From: an uncultured Eubacteriales bacterium
Lineage (GTDB): Bacteria; Bacillota_A; Clostridia; Peptostreptococcales; Anaerovoracaceae
Assembly (NCBI GenBank): GCA_902774195.1
Contig: CACYHM010000094.1
Location: 1 to 5,404, forward strand
Reading direction: 5' to 3'
DNA: 5,404 bases
The notes below the pieces were generated by a model. It saw only the letters and a list, made by a program, of their open reading frames with translations, had not been told where the DNA came from and did not search any database. Below are positions 1 to 5,404 of the stretch, piece by piece. Position 1 is the first letter of the stretch; every line of letters starts with the position of its first letter. Made by a program: the position numbers and the translations under genes.

Positions 1-1
1 A

Positions 2-103
2 CAGGAATACATAGATACAGAGATAGCGAAAGACGCTCCGAGGACGCTCGTGATCGCGGTGGATATCGAGGACATGAACGGCAAGCTCGTTCACGAGGCG
101 TAG
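2..103 (+). CDS. C-terminal tail of an unidentified protein (possibly a hotdog-fold thioesterase)
   Basis: Only the last 33 codons are inside the window; the frame is open from base 2 to a TAG at 101–103. The tail alternates hydrophobic and polar residues, with a strand-turn-strand look: TLVIAVDIEDMNGKLVHEA. That pattern (V-x-V-x-I-x-D-x-x-G-K-L-V) resembles the final beta strands of PaaI/YbgC-like hotdog acyl-CoA thioesterases, but it is too short to be decisive and I do not recognise the gene. It does not resemble the ribulose-phosphate epimerase C-terminus that often precedes thiN in Bacillota. The stop lies 13 bases before the thiN start and the thiN ribosome site begins on this stop codon, so it is probably in the same transcript. 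That the reading frame is real is likely; the family is a guess. Confidence 0.5.
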   Translation, partial: QEYIDTEIAKDAPRTLVIAVDIEDMNGKLVHEA

Positions 104-107
104 AGGG
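103..107 (+). promoter_or_regulatory. Ribosome binding site for thiN
   Basis: GAGGG lies 9 bases before the ATG at 117 and starts on the last base of the upstream gene's stop codon. It supports 117 as the thiN start and suggests translation passes from the upstream gene. Confidence 0.55.
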
Positions 108-116
108 TCTGGCCGG

Positions 117-752
117 ATGAGCGATAGAAGAAGGTGCGTCATAATCGGCGGAGCGGGGATATCGGATTATGAGTTTGCGCGCAGCCGCATCAGGGAAGAT
201 GACTATGTGATATACTGCGACAGCGGACTCAGGCACATGGACGGTCTTGGAGTGCAGCCGTCTCTTATAATCGGGGACTTCGATTCACACGAGGATCCGC
301 ACATGGATGTCGAGACCATAACTCTGCCGGTCGCCAAGGACGATACGGACACGGTATTCGCCGCAAGGACCGGCATCGAAAGAGGGTATAAGGAGTTCCT
401 TCTTCTTGGAGCTGTCGGGGCCAGATTCGACCATTCGCTGGTCAACGTCTACATACTCACAAGGCTTGCAGACAGCGGATGCAGAGGAGAGATAATCGAC
501 GACTATTCAGAGATGGAGCTGATCTGCGAAGGGGAAACGGCGCGGGTGCCGGACAGCTATCCTTTCTTCTCGCTCGTGGCGCTCGAAGGCCCGGCAGAGG
601 GCGTGAGCATAAGCGGCGCGAAATTCTGCCTCAGGGACGCGCGGATCGGTCCGGAATACCAGTACGCCACCAGCAACGAGGCCCTGCCGGGGACCGAAGC
701 AGAGATAAGTGTAAAGGAGGGAAGGCTCCTTCTCATAAAGGACAGGATATAA
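117..752 (+). CDS. thiN: Thiamine pyrophosphokinase
   Basis: This cytosolic enzyme transfers pyrophosphate from ATP to thiamine, giving thiamine diphosphate and AMP. The 211-residue length fits the bacterial ThiN family. The family landmarks appear in order: a Gly-rich first strand (GGAG, 11–14), the DSG at 35–37 in place of the usual DGG, PSLIIGDFDS (48–57) carrying the conserved acidic GDFDS motif, KDDTDT (74–79), the G-x-x-GxRxDH motif (98–106, ending R103-F-D105-H106), and the late TSNE motif (185–188) of the thiamine-binding C-terminal domain. All expected motifs are present, so it should be active. The ATG at 117 has an SD 9 bases upstream. It ends with tandem in-frame TAA TAA codons; the second overlaps the ATG of pyrC, so the two are translationally linked. 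ThiN more often sits beside rsgA/rpe; here it heads a pyrimidine gene run, and no thiamine riboswitch is visible. Confidence 0.93.
   Translation: MSDRRRCVIIGGAGISDYEFARSRIREDDYVIYCDSGLRHMDGLGVQPSLIIGDFDSHEDPHMDVETITLPVAKDDTDTVFAARTGIERGYKEFLLLGAVGARFDHSLVNVYILTRLADSGCRGEIIDDYSEMELICEGETARVPDSYPFFSLVALEGPAEGVSISGAKFCLRDARIGPEYQYATSNEALPGTEAEISVKEGRLLLIKDRI
737..747 (+). promoter_or_regulatory. Ribosome binding site for pyrC (decides the start)
   Basis: AAAGGA (737–742) and AGGA (744–747) lie inside the last codons of thiN, the nearer one 7 bases before the ATG at 755. This supports 755 over the far-upstream in-frame ATG at 479, which would run through most of thiN in the wrong frame. Confidence 0.6.
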
Positions 753-754
753 TA

Positions 755-1951
755 ATGGATGAGAAAATAAGTTTCAGCCCGAACATAGATATAAAACTGC
801 TGCAGGAGGCAGGCATAGGTCTCTCTTCGCAGCATACCATACTGCCGGGTTTCTGCGACGTGCACGTGCACTTCAGAGAGCCGGGCTTCGCGTACAAGGA
901 GACGATAGCGACGGGCAGCCTGGCCGCCGCGCATGGGGGTTATACCGCTGTATGCACCATGCCTAACCTCGACCCGGTATCCGATTCGCCTGAGCATCTG
1001 AGAATCCAGCAGGAGATCATAGACCGCGACGCCTGTATCCATGTCTATCCCTACGCCGCGATAACGCTTGGCCAGATGGGAGAGAAACTCGCCGACCTCG
1101 AAGGCATGGCGCAAAGCTGCATCGCTTTCTCTGATGACGGACACGGAGTGCAGTCCGGCGCGATGATGAGAGAAGCGATGCAGAAAGCGAAGGCGCTCGG
1201 TAAGATAATCACGGCCCACTGCGAGGACAACAGCCTCCTCAGGGGCGGATACATACATGACGGCGGCTATGCGGCGGAGCATGGCCACAGGGGGATATGC
1301 TCCGAGTCCGAGTGGCGCCAGATAGAGCGCGACCTGAAACTCGCGGACGAGACCGGATGCGCGTATCACGTATGCCATATCTCGACAAAGGAGAGCGTCA
1401 GCATCATAAGGGACGCAAAGAAGAGCGGGGTGGATGTGACCTGCGAAACAGCTCCGCACTACCTGCTGCTCGACGACAGCATGCTCATGGAGGATGGAAA
1501 GTGGAAGATGAATCCGCCTCTTCGCGGCCCGTCGGACCGCGAGGCTCTGATCGAAGGGCTCATCGACGGAACGATAGACTGCATTGCGACAGACCATGCT
1601 CCTCATTCCGCCGAAGAAAAATCGAGAGGGCTTGAGGGATCGGCCTTCGGCATCGTGGGCATTGAGACGGCGTTCCCGCTGATATACACCTACCTCGTGG
1701 TGCCGGGCATTATCACTATGGAAAAGCTCGAGCAGCTGCTCGTGTATAACCCTCGCAGAAGGTTCGGCATACCGCTGGGCAACGACTATTCGGTATGGGA
1801 CCTTTCGGAGGAATGGAACATAAGCGGAGCAGAGATGCTCTCGAAAGGAAGGGCGACGCCGTTTGAAGGCTGGCATGTGATGGGAAGGAATTACCTGACC
1901 GTTTCCGACGGCAGGGCGGCGTACAGTTTTATGAAGAACAGCAGAGGATAA
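755..1951 (+). CDS. pyrC: Dihydroorotase, class I
   Basis: A zinc amidohydrolase that interconverts N-carbamoyl-L-aspartate and dihydroorotate, the third step of UMP synthesis. The protein has 398 residues. The metal ligands of class I enzymes are all visible: H37-V-H39 in DVHVHFREPG, an Asp in SDDG (127 or 128; spacing to the next ligand favours 128), H155 in AHCED, H208 in CHIST, and D280 in ATDHAPH. An Asp where class II enzymes have a carboxylated Lys fits class I. MNPPLRG (252–258) is the substrate-loop region. The C-terminus keeps the WDL and SKGRATPFEGW motifs of the family. Oddity: only 36 residues precede H37, and the usual N-terminal beta-sandwich strands of the type 'NGxVxDP...DILIxxGKIxxIG' are not recognisable, so the N-terminus is short. 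The upstream in-frame extension to 479 is Arg-rich out-of-frame thiN and is not credible. It ends in tandem TAA TAA, 6 bases before pyrK. Confidence 0.95.
   Translation: MDEKISFSPNIDIKLLQEAGIGLSSQHTILPGFCDVHVHFREPGFAYKETIATGSLAAAHGGYTAVCTMPNLDPVSDSPEHLRIQQEIIDRDACIHVYPYAAITLGQMGEKLADLEGMAQSCIAFSDDGHGVQSGAMMREAMQKAKALGKIITAHCEDNSLLRGGYIHDGGYAAEHGHRGICSESEWRQIERDLKLADETGCAYHVCHISTKESVSIIRDAKKSGVDVTCETAPHYLLLDDSMLMEDGKWKMNPPLRGPSDREALIEGLIDGTIDCIATDHAPHSAEEKSRGLEGSAFGIVGIETAFPLIYTYLVVPGIITMEKLEQLLVYNPRRRFGIPLGNDYSVWDLSEEWNISGAEMLSKGRATPFEGWHVMGRNYLTVSDGRAAYSFMKNSRG
1943..1948 (+). promoter_or_regulatory. Ribosome binding site for pyrK
   Basis: AGAGGA sits in the final codons of pyrC, 9 bases before the pyrK ATG at 1958. 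It supports that start rather than the internal Met codons at residues 5 and 6. Confidence 0.55.
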
Positions 1952-1957
1952 TAAGAG

Positions 1958-2728
1958 ATGAAACAGTGCATGATGACAGTAGTAGAGAATATGGCCCTGA
2001 CTCACGACACATACAGGATGAGGCTTGCAGGCGATATGTCCGCATTCGATGCGCCGGGACAGTTCCTGGATATACAGCTGGAGGGGCACTTCCTGCGCCG
2101 CCCGTTCAGTCTGTGCGATCTTGACTATACGGACCGCTACGGCAGAGAAGGCGTGCTGACGATAATCTACAAGGTGCTCGGAAAGGGAACGGATGAGATG
2201 ACGGGCCTTGGCGAAGGCACGGAGCTCGATGTCCTTACGGGACTCGGCAACGGATACGACCTCAGCGACGCGGGAGACAGGCCTCTTCTGATCGGCGGAG
2301 GAGTCGGCATACCGCCGCTTTATCTGGCGGCAAAAAAGCTGAAAGAAAAAGACACGGATGTTACGGTCATACTCGGGTATAACAGCTCAGGCGACATATT
2401 CTACGACGATGAGTTCGAGATGCTCGGATGCAATGTGCTGATCGCGACGGCCGACGGAAGCGCAGGAATAAAGGGCTTTGTTACGGACGCTTTCAGAGAG
2501 CTTACGCCGGAGTTCACTTATTTCTATACCTGCGGTCCTGAGCCGATGCTGAAGGCCGTGTACAGTGAAGTGTATGAAAAGGCCGGCGTGAGCGGTCAGA
2601 TGAGCTTCGAAGAGCGTATGGGCTGCGGCTTCGGAGCCTGCATGGGATGCAGCATACAGACGAAAAACGGCAGCAAAAGGATATGCAAGGACGGCCCTGT
2701 GCTGAGGACGGAGGAGACAGCATGGTAG
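1958..2728 (+). CDS. pyrK: Dihydroorotate dehydrogenase B, electron transfer subunit
   Basis: The FAD and [2Fe-2S] subunit that carries electrons from the FMN of PyrD to NAD+. The protein has 256 residues, usual for the family. It has a ferredoxin-reductase-like FAD domain (about 1–103) with the flavin motif RRPFSLCD (47–54) and the KVLGKGT loop (72–78). Next comes a nucleotide-binding domain beginning PLLIGGGVGIPPL (109–121) and including YTCGPEPML near residue 190. The C-terminal iron-sulfur binding region has C223, C228, C231 and C243, that is CX4CX2CX11C, followed by KDGPV. All four ligands are present. The last spacing is shorter than the one I recall for the Lactococcus lactis protein, but looks ordinary for clostridial ones. 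Its stop lies inside the start of pyrD (7-base overlap), which would help make the two partners of the heterotetramer in equal amounts. Confidence 0.95.
   Translation: MKQCMMTVVENMALTHDTYRMRLAGDMSAFDAPGQFLDIQLEGHFLRRPFSLCDLDYTDRYGREGVLTIIYKVLGKGTDEMTGLGEGTELDVLTGLGNGYDLSDAGDRPLLIGGGVGIPPLYLAAKKLKEKDTDVTVILGYNSSGDIFYDDEFEMLGCNVLIATADGSAGIKGFVTDAFRELTPEFTYFYTCGPEPMLKAVYSEVYEKAGVSGQMSFEERMGCGFGACMGCSIQTKNGSKRICKDGPVLRTEETAW
2710..2716 (+). promoter_or_regulatory. Strong ribosome binding site for pyrD (decides the start)
   Basis: GGAGGAG lies within the end of pyrK, 5 bases before the ATG at 2722. It identifies 2722 as the pyrD start; the earlier in-frame ATG at 2647 would add 25 residues that are pyrK read out of frame. 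Confidence 0.8.
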
Positions 2729-3627
2729 ATACCAGAGTCGGACTCTGCGGCATCACGCTTGACAACCCGGTGATACCGGCGTCGGGGACATTCGGCTACG
2801 GGTATGAATTCGCAGAGATATATGATATCAACTGCCTCGGGACTTTCTCATTCAAGGGGACGACGCTGGAGCCCAGGTTCGGGAACGCTACTCCGAGGAT
2901 AGCGGAGTGCCCGTCGGGAATGCTCAATTCTGTCGGTCTGCAGAACCCGGGCGTCGATGCAGTGATAAATGAAGAACTCCCGAAGCTCAGGAAAGTGTTC
3001 CGCAAGCCTGTGATGGCGAACGTCAGCGGTTTTTCGGCGGACGAATACCGGGAGGTCACTCGCCGGCTCGCTGAGTCGGATGTATCGGACATGATCGGCT
3101 GGTTCGAGATCAACATAAGCTGCCCGAACGTGCACGGAGGAGGAATGAGTTTCGGCACAGATCCCTGTATGGCAGGCGAAGTGGTGAGAGCGGTCAGAAA
3201 AGTCACGGACAAGCCTCTGATCATAAAACTCTCGCCTAATGTAACGGATATCGCGGACATAGCAAAAGCCTGCGAGGCTGAGGGCGCGGACGGAATCAGC
3301 CTGATAAACACTCTCATGGGAATGCGTTTTGATCTGAAGACGAAAAGACCGCTGCTGGCGAACGTCACAGGAGGTCTTTCCGGACCCGCTGTGCTGCCAG
3401 TGGCTCTACGCATGGTCTATCAGACGGCGGATGCTGTAAAGATCCCGGTGGTCGGCATGGGCGGAGTGAGTTCAGCAGAGGATGTACTCGAGATGATGAT
3501 GGCCGGAGCCGCGGCCGTAGAGGTCGGAGCGGCAAACCTGACAGACCCGCTCGCATCAAAGAAGATCATCGAAGATCTGCCTGCCGCTATGGAAAAATAC
3601 GGAATAGACAAATTGAGTGAGATTTGA
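2722..3627 (+). CDS. pyrD: Dihydroorotate dehydrogenase, class 1B catalytic subunit
   Basis: A cytosolic FMN enzyme that oxidises dihydroorotate to orotate and passes electrons to PyrK. The 301 residues form one TIM barrel. Visible landmarks: PASGTFGYG (19–27), FKGTT (44–48) with a conserved Lys (K45), NSVGLQNPG (69–77) for FMN and substrate binding, the NISCPNV strand (131–137) with C134 as catalytic base (class 1 enzymes use Cys, class 2 use Ser), IKLSPNV (168–174) with K169, the GGLSGPA loop after residue 230, and the FMN phosphate loop GMGGVSS (245–251). The pyrK gene directly upstream, overlapping by 7 bases, marks this as the NAD-linked 1B type rather than the fumarate-linked 1A type. 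The start is set by a strong SD at 2710–2716. The stop is followed by the longest gap in the window (50 bases). Confidence 0.96.
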   Translation: MVDTRVGLCGITLDNPVIPASGTFGYGYEFAEIYDINCLGTFSFKGTTLEPRFGNATPRIAECPSGMLNSVGLQNPGVDAVINEELPKLRKVFRKPVMANVSGFSADEYREVTRRLAESDVSDMIGWFEINISCPNVHGGGMSFGTDPCMAGEVVRAVRKVTDKPLIIKLSPNVTDIADIAKACEAEGADGISLINTLMGMRFDLKTKRPLLANVTGGLSGPAVLPVALRMVYQTADAVKIPVVGMGGVSSAEDVLEMMMAGAAAVEVGAANLTDPLASKKIIEDLPAAMEKYGIDKLSEI

Positions 3628-3677
3628 CCGCAATTATTGTAAAATGAGTCAAAAGGGACGTATAAGCGAGGTGCATC
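3628..3677 (+). promoter_or_regulatory. AT-rich pyrD–pyrF gap, possible internal promoter
   Basis: This 50-base stretch, with the last codons of pyrD, is clearly richer in A and T than the rest of the window. It contains TAAAAT at 3640–3645 and TATAAG at 3661–3666, each one mismatch from a -10 box. A TTGTAA at 3637–3642 lies 18 bases before TATAAG (4 of 6 to TTGACA). But a start from that pair would fall at about 3673, past the ribosome site of pyrF. TAAAAT has no well-spaced -35: TTGAGT at 3613 is 21 bases away. So a promoter is possible but not well formed. I see no hairpin with a T run, hence no terminator, and no attenuator. Confidence 0.25.
3668..3673 (+). promoter_or_regulatory. Ribosome binding site for pyrF
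   Basis: GAGGTG matches the 16S anti-SD core and ends 4 bases before the ATG at 3678, supporting that start. Confidence 0.65.
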
Positions 3678-4430
3678 ATGGCAAAAGACGTAATAATCGC
3701 ATGTGATTTCAAAAATACGGACGAGACCGTCAAGTTCCTTGATAAGCTCACCAGGATAAGAAACGAGGTGGTGCAGTGCGATGACATCACGGTCGGGGCC
3801 GGCAGGCCTTATGTCAAGATCGGCATGGAACTTTTCTACGCCGAGGGACCGGTCGTCGTACGAAAGCTCAAGGAGAGGGGTCATAAGGTCTTTCTCGACC
3901 TCAAGCTCCACGACATACCGAATACAGTCAAAAAAGCTATGACTGTGCTCGGGGAGTACGGCGTGGATATGGTAAACGTGCACGCGGCGGGCGGCATCGA
4001 GATGATGAAAGCGGCTAAGGAAGGCCTCATGCTGGGAGCCGCGAGATATGCCGAAAAGCCGAAGCTGATCGCGGTCACGCAGCTTACTTCGACTGATGAA
4101 GAGACCCTGCACGGCCAGCTTCTTATCGACAGGCCTATGGATGAGGTGGTCAGACAGTACGCTCTCAATGCAAAAGAGGCAGGCCTCGACGGAGTCGTAT
4201 GCTCTGCATTCGAGGCGGCTGACATCCACTCGGTATGCGGGCAGGACTTCCTGACTGTTACACCGGGCATCAGATTCGATACAGGCTCGGCTGATGATCA
4301 GAAGAGAGTCATGACCCCGGCCCAGGCAAAGGCGGCGGGCTCTGACTACATCGTAGTGGGGAGACCGGTCACAGCTGCCGAAAAACCTATAGACGCATAC
4401 ACAAGATGCAGGGAGGAATTCCTGGGCTGA
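3678..4430 (+). CDS. pyrF: Orotidine 5'-phosphate decarboxylase
   Basis: Decarboxylates OMP to UMP, the last step of the pathway, without a cofactor. The protein has 250 residues and a TIM-barrel fold. The active-site pieces are present: D10 on the first strand (IIACDF), K47 in YVKIGMELF, the D74-L-K76-L-H-D79 catalytic motif, VNVHAAGG (about 98–105), [14 protein letters not shown] (195–199), and G228-R229 of the phosphate site in VVGRPVT. The sequence resembles the short Bacillus-type (group 1) enzymes. It differs in one place: between the first helix and K47 there are about 15 extra residues (roughly 27–44, including [15 protein letters not shown]) compared with the Bacillus subtilis protein as I recall it. 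The flanking motifs stay in frame, so this is an insertion and not a frameshift. pyrE follows after 31 bases. Confidence 0.95.
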   Translation: MAKDVIIACDFKNTDETVKFLDKLTRIRNEVVQCDDITVGAGRPYVKIGMELFYAEGPVVVRKLKERGHKVFLDLKLHDIPNTVKKAMTVLGEYGVDMVNVHAAGGIEMMKAAKEGLMLGAARYAEKPKLIAVTQLTSTDEETLHGQLLIDRPMDEVVRQYALNAKEAGLDGVVCSAFEAADIHSVCGQDFLTVTPGIRFDTGSADDQKRVMTPAQAKAAGSDYIVVGRPVTAAEKPIDAYTRCREEFLG

Positions 4431-4448
4431 CGCAGCTCCGGCCCGTTC

Positions 4449-4454
4449 AGGAGG
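4449..4454 (+). promoter_or_regulatory. Strong ribosome binding site for pyrE
   Basis: AGGAGG, a near-consensus SD, sits 7 bases before the ATG at 4462 in the 31-base gap after pyrF. It sets the start and suggests pyrE is translated independently of pyrF. Confidence 0.8.
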
Positions 4455-4461
4455 ATCGCAG

Positions 4462-5052
4462 ATGGACAAGGAAAGAATAAGAAAACTCATAGCAGAAGAT
4501 CTGCTCAGGATCAAAGCCGTATTTCTGAGACCGGAAGAGCCTTTCACATGGGCGAGCGGAATCAGGAGCCCGATATACTGTGACAACAGGCTGACGCTGA
4601 CAGCTCCGGACGTCAGAAACGATGTCGAAGAATCTCTGGCCGCGACTATCAGATCGGAATTCCCGGGCGCCGAGGTGCTTATGGGCACCGCGACGGCGGG
4701 CATAGCTCATGCCGCTATCACGGCCCATCTGATGGGACTTCCGATGGGATACGTAAGATCAGGGGCAAAGGACCACGGCAGAGGCAATCAGATAGAAGGA
4801 AGGCTTGAAGCCGGGCAGAAGGTAGTCGTGGTAGAAGACCTCATATCGACCGGCGGCAGCTGCATAGAGACCGTAAACGTGCTGAGAGACGCCGGGGCCG
4901 ATGTGCTCGGAGTCGTTTCGATCATGACATACGGGGATTTCGATGCCGTCATCGAGACAGCGGCCGAACTGGACTATATCAGCGCGGATGACATCGAAAG
5001 GCTCAGAGCATTCCGGGATGATCCGTCTGACGAGAGCTGGATAAAAAAATAA
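4462..5052 (+). CDS. pyrE: Orotate phosphoribosyltransferase
   Basis: Joins orotate and PRPP to form OMP and pyrophosphate, the substrate for the neighbouring PyrF. The protein has 196 residues, slightly short but usual for Bacillota-type PyrE. Landmarks: FTWASGIRSPIYCDNR (28–43), the orotate/PRPP region; the flexible catalytic loop RSGAKDHGRGNQIEG (99–113) with K103 and H105; and the type I PRPP-binding motif VVVVEDLISTGGS (121–133) with acidic E125-D126. The C-terminal segment (about 159–193) matches the usual family ending, so it is complete. The gene ends in an A7 run (5043–5049) directly before TAA, and the next gene starts one base after the stop. No terminator hairpin is visible at this junction, so transcription should continue. 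Confidence 0.95.
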   Translation: MDKERIRKLIAEDLLRIKAVFLRPEEPFTWASGIRSPIYCDNRLTLTAPDVRNDVEESLAATIRSEFPGAEVLMGTATAGIAHAAITAHLMGLPMGYVRSGAKDHGRGNQIEGRLEAGQKVVVVEDLISTGGSCIETVNVLRDAGADVLGVVSIMTYGDFDAVIETAAELDYISADDIERLRAFRDDPSDESWIKK

Positions 5053-5053
5053 A

Positions 5054-5404
5054 ATGATTTTCATGTACCTGCTGGGAATAATCGCAGGCATAGCCTCGAC
5101 CGCTCAGGTCAGCATCAACGGAAAGGTAAGGGAGGTCTTAAGATCGCCGTATCACGCTGCTGTCCTGAGTTTTGTCGTTGCAGGCATCATAATGTCTGCC
5201 ATCATACTGGTCACTGAAGGCAGACTGTACATACCGCTGCACAGCATCGCTTCACAGCCTCTGTGGATATGGCTGGGCGGCAGCTGCGGCACCGCGATAA
5301 TAATCCTCAACGTCGTGTGCCTTCCGAAACTCGGGAGCGCCAGGAACGTAATGATCGTATGCTTCGGACAGGTGATGTCCGGTCTCGTTATCGACCAGTT
5401 CGGG
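5054..5404 (+). CDS. DMT-superfamily transporter, YdcZ/DUF606 type (3' end cut by window)
   Basis: The first 117 codons are in the window and the frame is open to the edge. The protein is strongly hydrophobic with four likely membrane helices at about 2–20, 35–54, 70–89 and 94–113. The order of features fits DUF606 (YdcZ) proteins, which are about 140–150 residues, or twice that when duplicated: an N-terminal helix followed by A-Q-x-S-I-N-G (17–23), a GG-x-x-G-T helix (75–80) running into LPKLGSARN (90–98), and GQVMSGLVIDQFG (105–117). The substrate is unknown for most of the family. The ATG at 5054 is one base after the pyrE stop; a second ATG at 5063 is possible. Neither has an SD, the nearest purine run (GAGAG, 5032–5036) being too far, so translation probably depends on ribosomes finishing pyrE. 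Placement after pyrE hints at, but does not show, a nucleobase-related substrate. Confidence 0.82.
   Translation, partial: MIFMYLLGIIAGIASTAQVSINGKVREVLRSPYHAAVLSFVVAGIIMSAIILVTEGRLYIPLHSIASQPLWIWLGGSCGTAIIILNVVCLPKLGSARNVMIVCFGQVMSGLVIDQFG

Noticed and set aside
479..754. Upstream in-frame extension of pyrC
   Set aside because: The 92 extra residues are Arg- and Gly-rich out-of-frame thiN sequence with no dihydroorotase similarity; the ATG at 755 has its own ribosome site and fits the thiN stop.
1297..1635. Plus-strand 112-codon open frame inside pyrC
   Set aside because: Arg-rich shadow frame in the middle of a catalytically complete dihydroorotase, with no family resemblance.
557..2089. 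Long open frame of 510 codons on the minus strand opposite pyrC
   Set aside because: It runs in codon register with pyrC and pyrK, so it is broken only where those genes use TTA, CTA or TCA, which are scarce here. The predicted protein has no recognisable domain and pyrC is a clear gene.
2647..2721. Upstream in-frame extension of pyrD
   Set aside because: The 25 extra residues overlap the iron-sulfur region of pyrK in another frame; a strong SD precedes the ATG at 2722.
4414..4423. Perfect 10-base palindrome AGGAATTCCT near the end of pyrF
   Set aside because: It falls in ordinary pyrF codons, leaves no loop for a hairpin and has no T run after it, so it is not a terminator. A single short palindrome is expected by chance.
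4424..4444. GGGC ... GCCC inverted repeat across the pyrF–pyrE junction
   Set aside because: The four-base stem with a 13-base loop and no T tract is too weak for a terminator.
3420..4703. Minus-strand open frame of 427 codons opposite pyrF and parts of pyrD and pyrE
   Set aside because: It has the same cause: it is in register with pyrF and reflects lack of TTA, CTA and TCA codons. It covers three well-supported genes.

Overview
This window is a compact, all-plus-strand operon segment built around de novo pyrimidine (UMP) synthesis. I read it as pyrC–pyrK–pyrD–pyrF–pyrE, preceded by a thiamine pyrophosphokinase gene and followed by the start of a small DMT-superfamily (YdcZ/DUF606-type) membrane transporter. 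The first ~100 bases are the tail of one more upstream gene. Coding density is extreme: the largest gap is 50 bases (pyrD–pyrF), and several junctions overlap or are separated by only a few bases.

The organism is most likely an anaerobic or facultative Bacillota member, probably of class Clostridia. The reasons are the heterodimeric NAD-type dihydroorotate dehydrogenase (PyrD class 1B plus the iron-sulfur flavoprotein PyrK), a class I dihydroorotase, purine-rich Shine-Dalgarno sites of the GGAGG type, and a ThiN-type thiamine pyrophosphokinase. The DNA is moderately GC-rich by eye but uses ATA for Ile and AGG/AGA for Arg freely, while TTA, CTA and TCA are scarce. I cannot name the genus from this.

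Layout: 1–103 is the tail of an unidentified protein, possibly a hotdog-fold thioesterase. 117–752 is thiN. 755–1951 is pyrC. 1958–2728 is pyrK. 2722–3627 is pyrD, overlapping pyrK by 7 bases. 3678–4430 is pyrF. 4462–5052 is pyrE. 5054 to the end is a DMT transporter cut by the window edge.

Together the five pyr enzymes convert carbamoyl-aspartate to UMP: PyrC closes the ring, PyrD/PyrK oxidises dihydroorotate to orotate with electrons passed to NAD+, PyrE adds phosphoribose from PRPP, and PyrF decarboxylates OMP to UMP. The earlier genes (carA, carB, pyrB) and the regulator pyrR are not in the window, and no PyrR-type attenuator leader is visible.

I see no undescribed defence, mobile or RNA system. 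The points worth a second look are modest: an insertion in PyrF ahead of the active-site strand, a shortened N-terminus in PyrC, thiN tightly coupled to the pyr genes, a DUF606 transporter with no Shine-Dalgarno coupled to pyrE, and an AT-rich gap that could hold an internal promoter.
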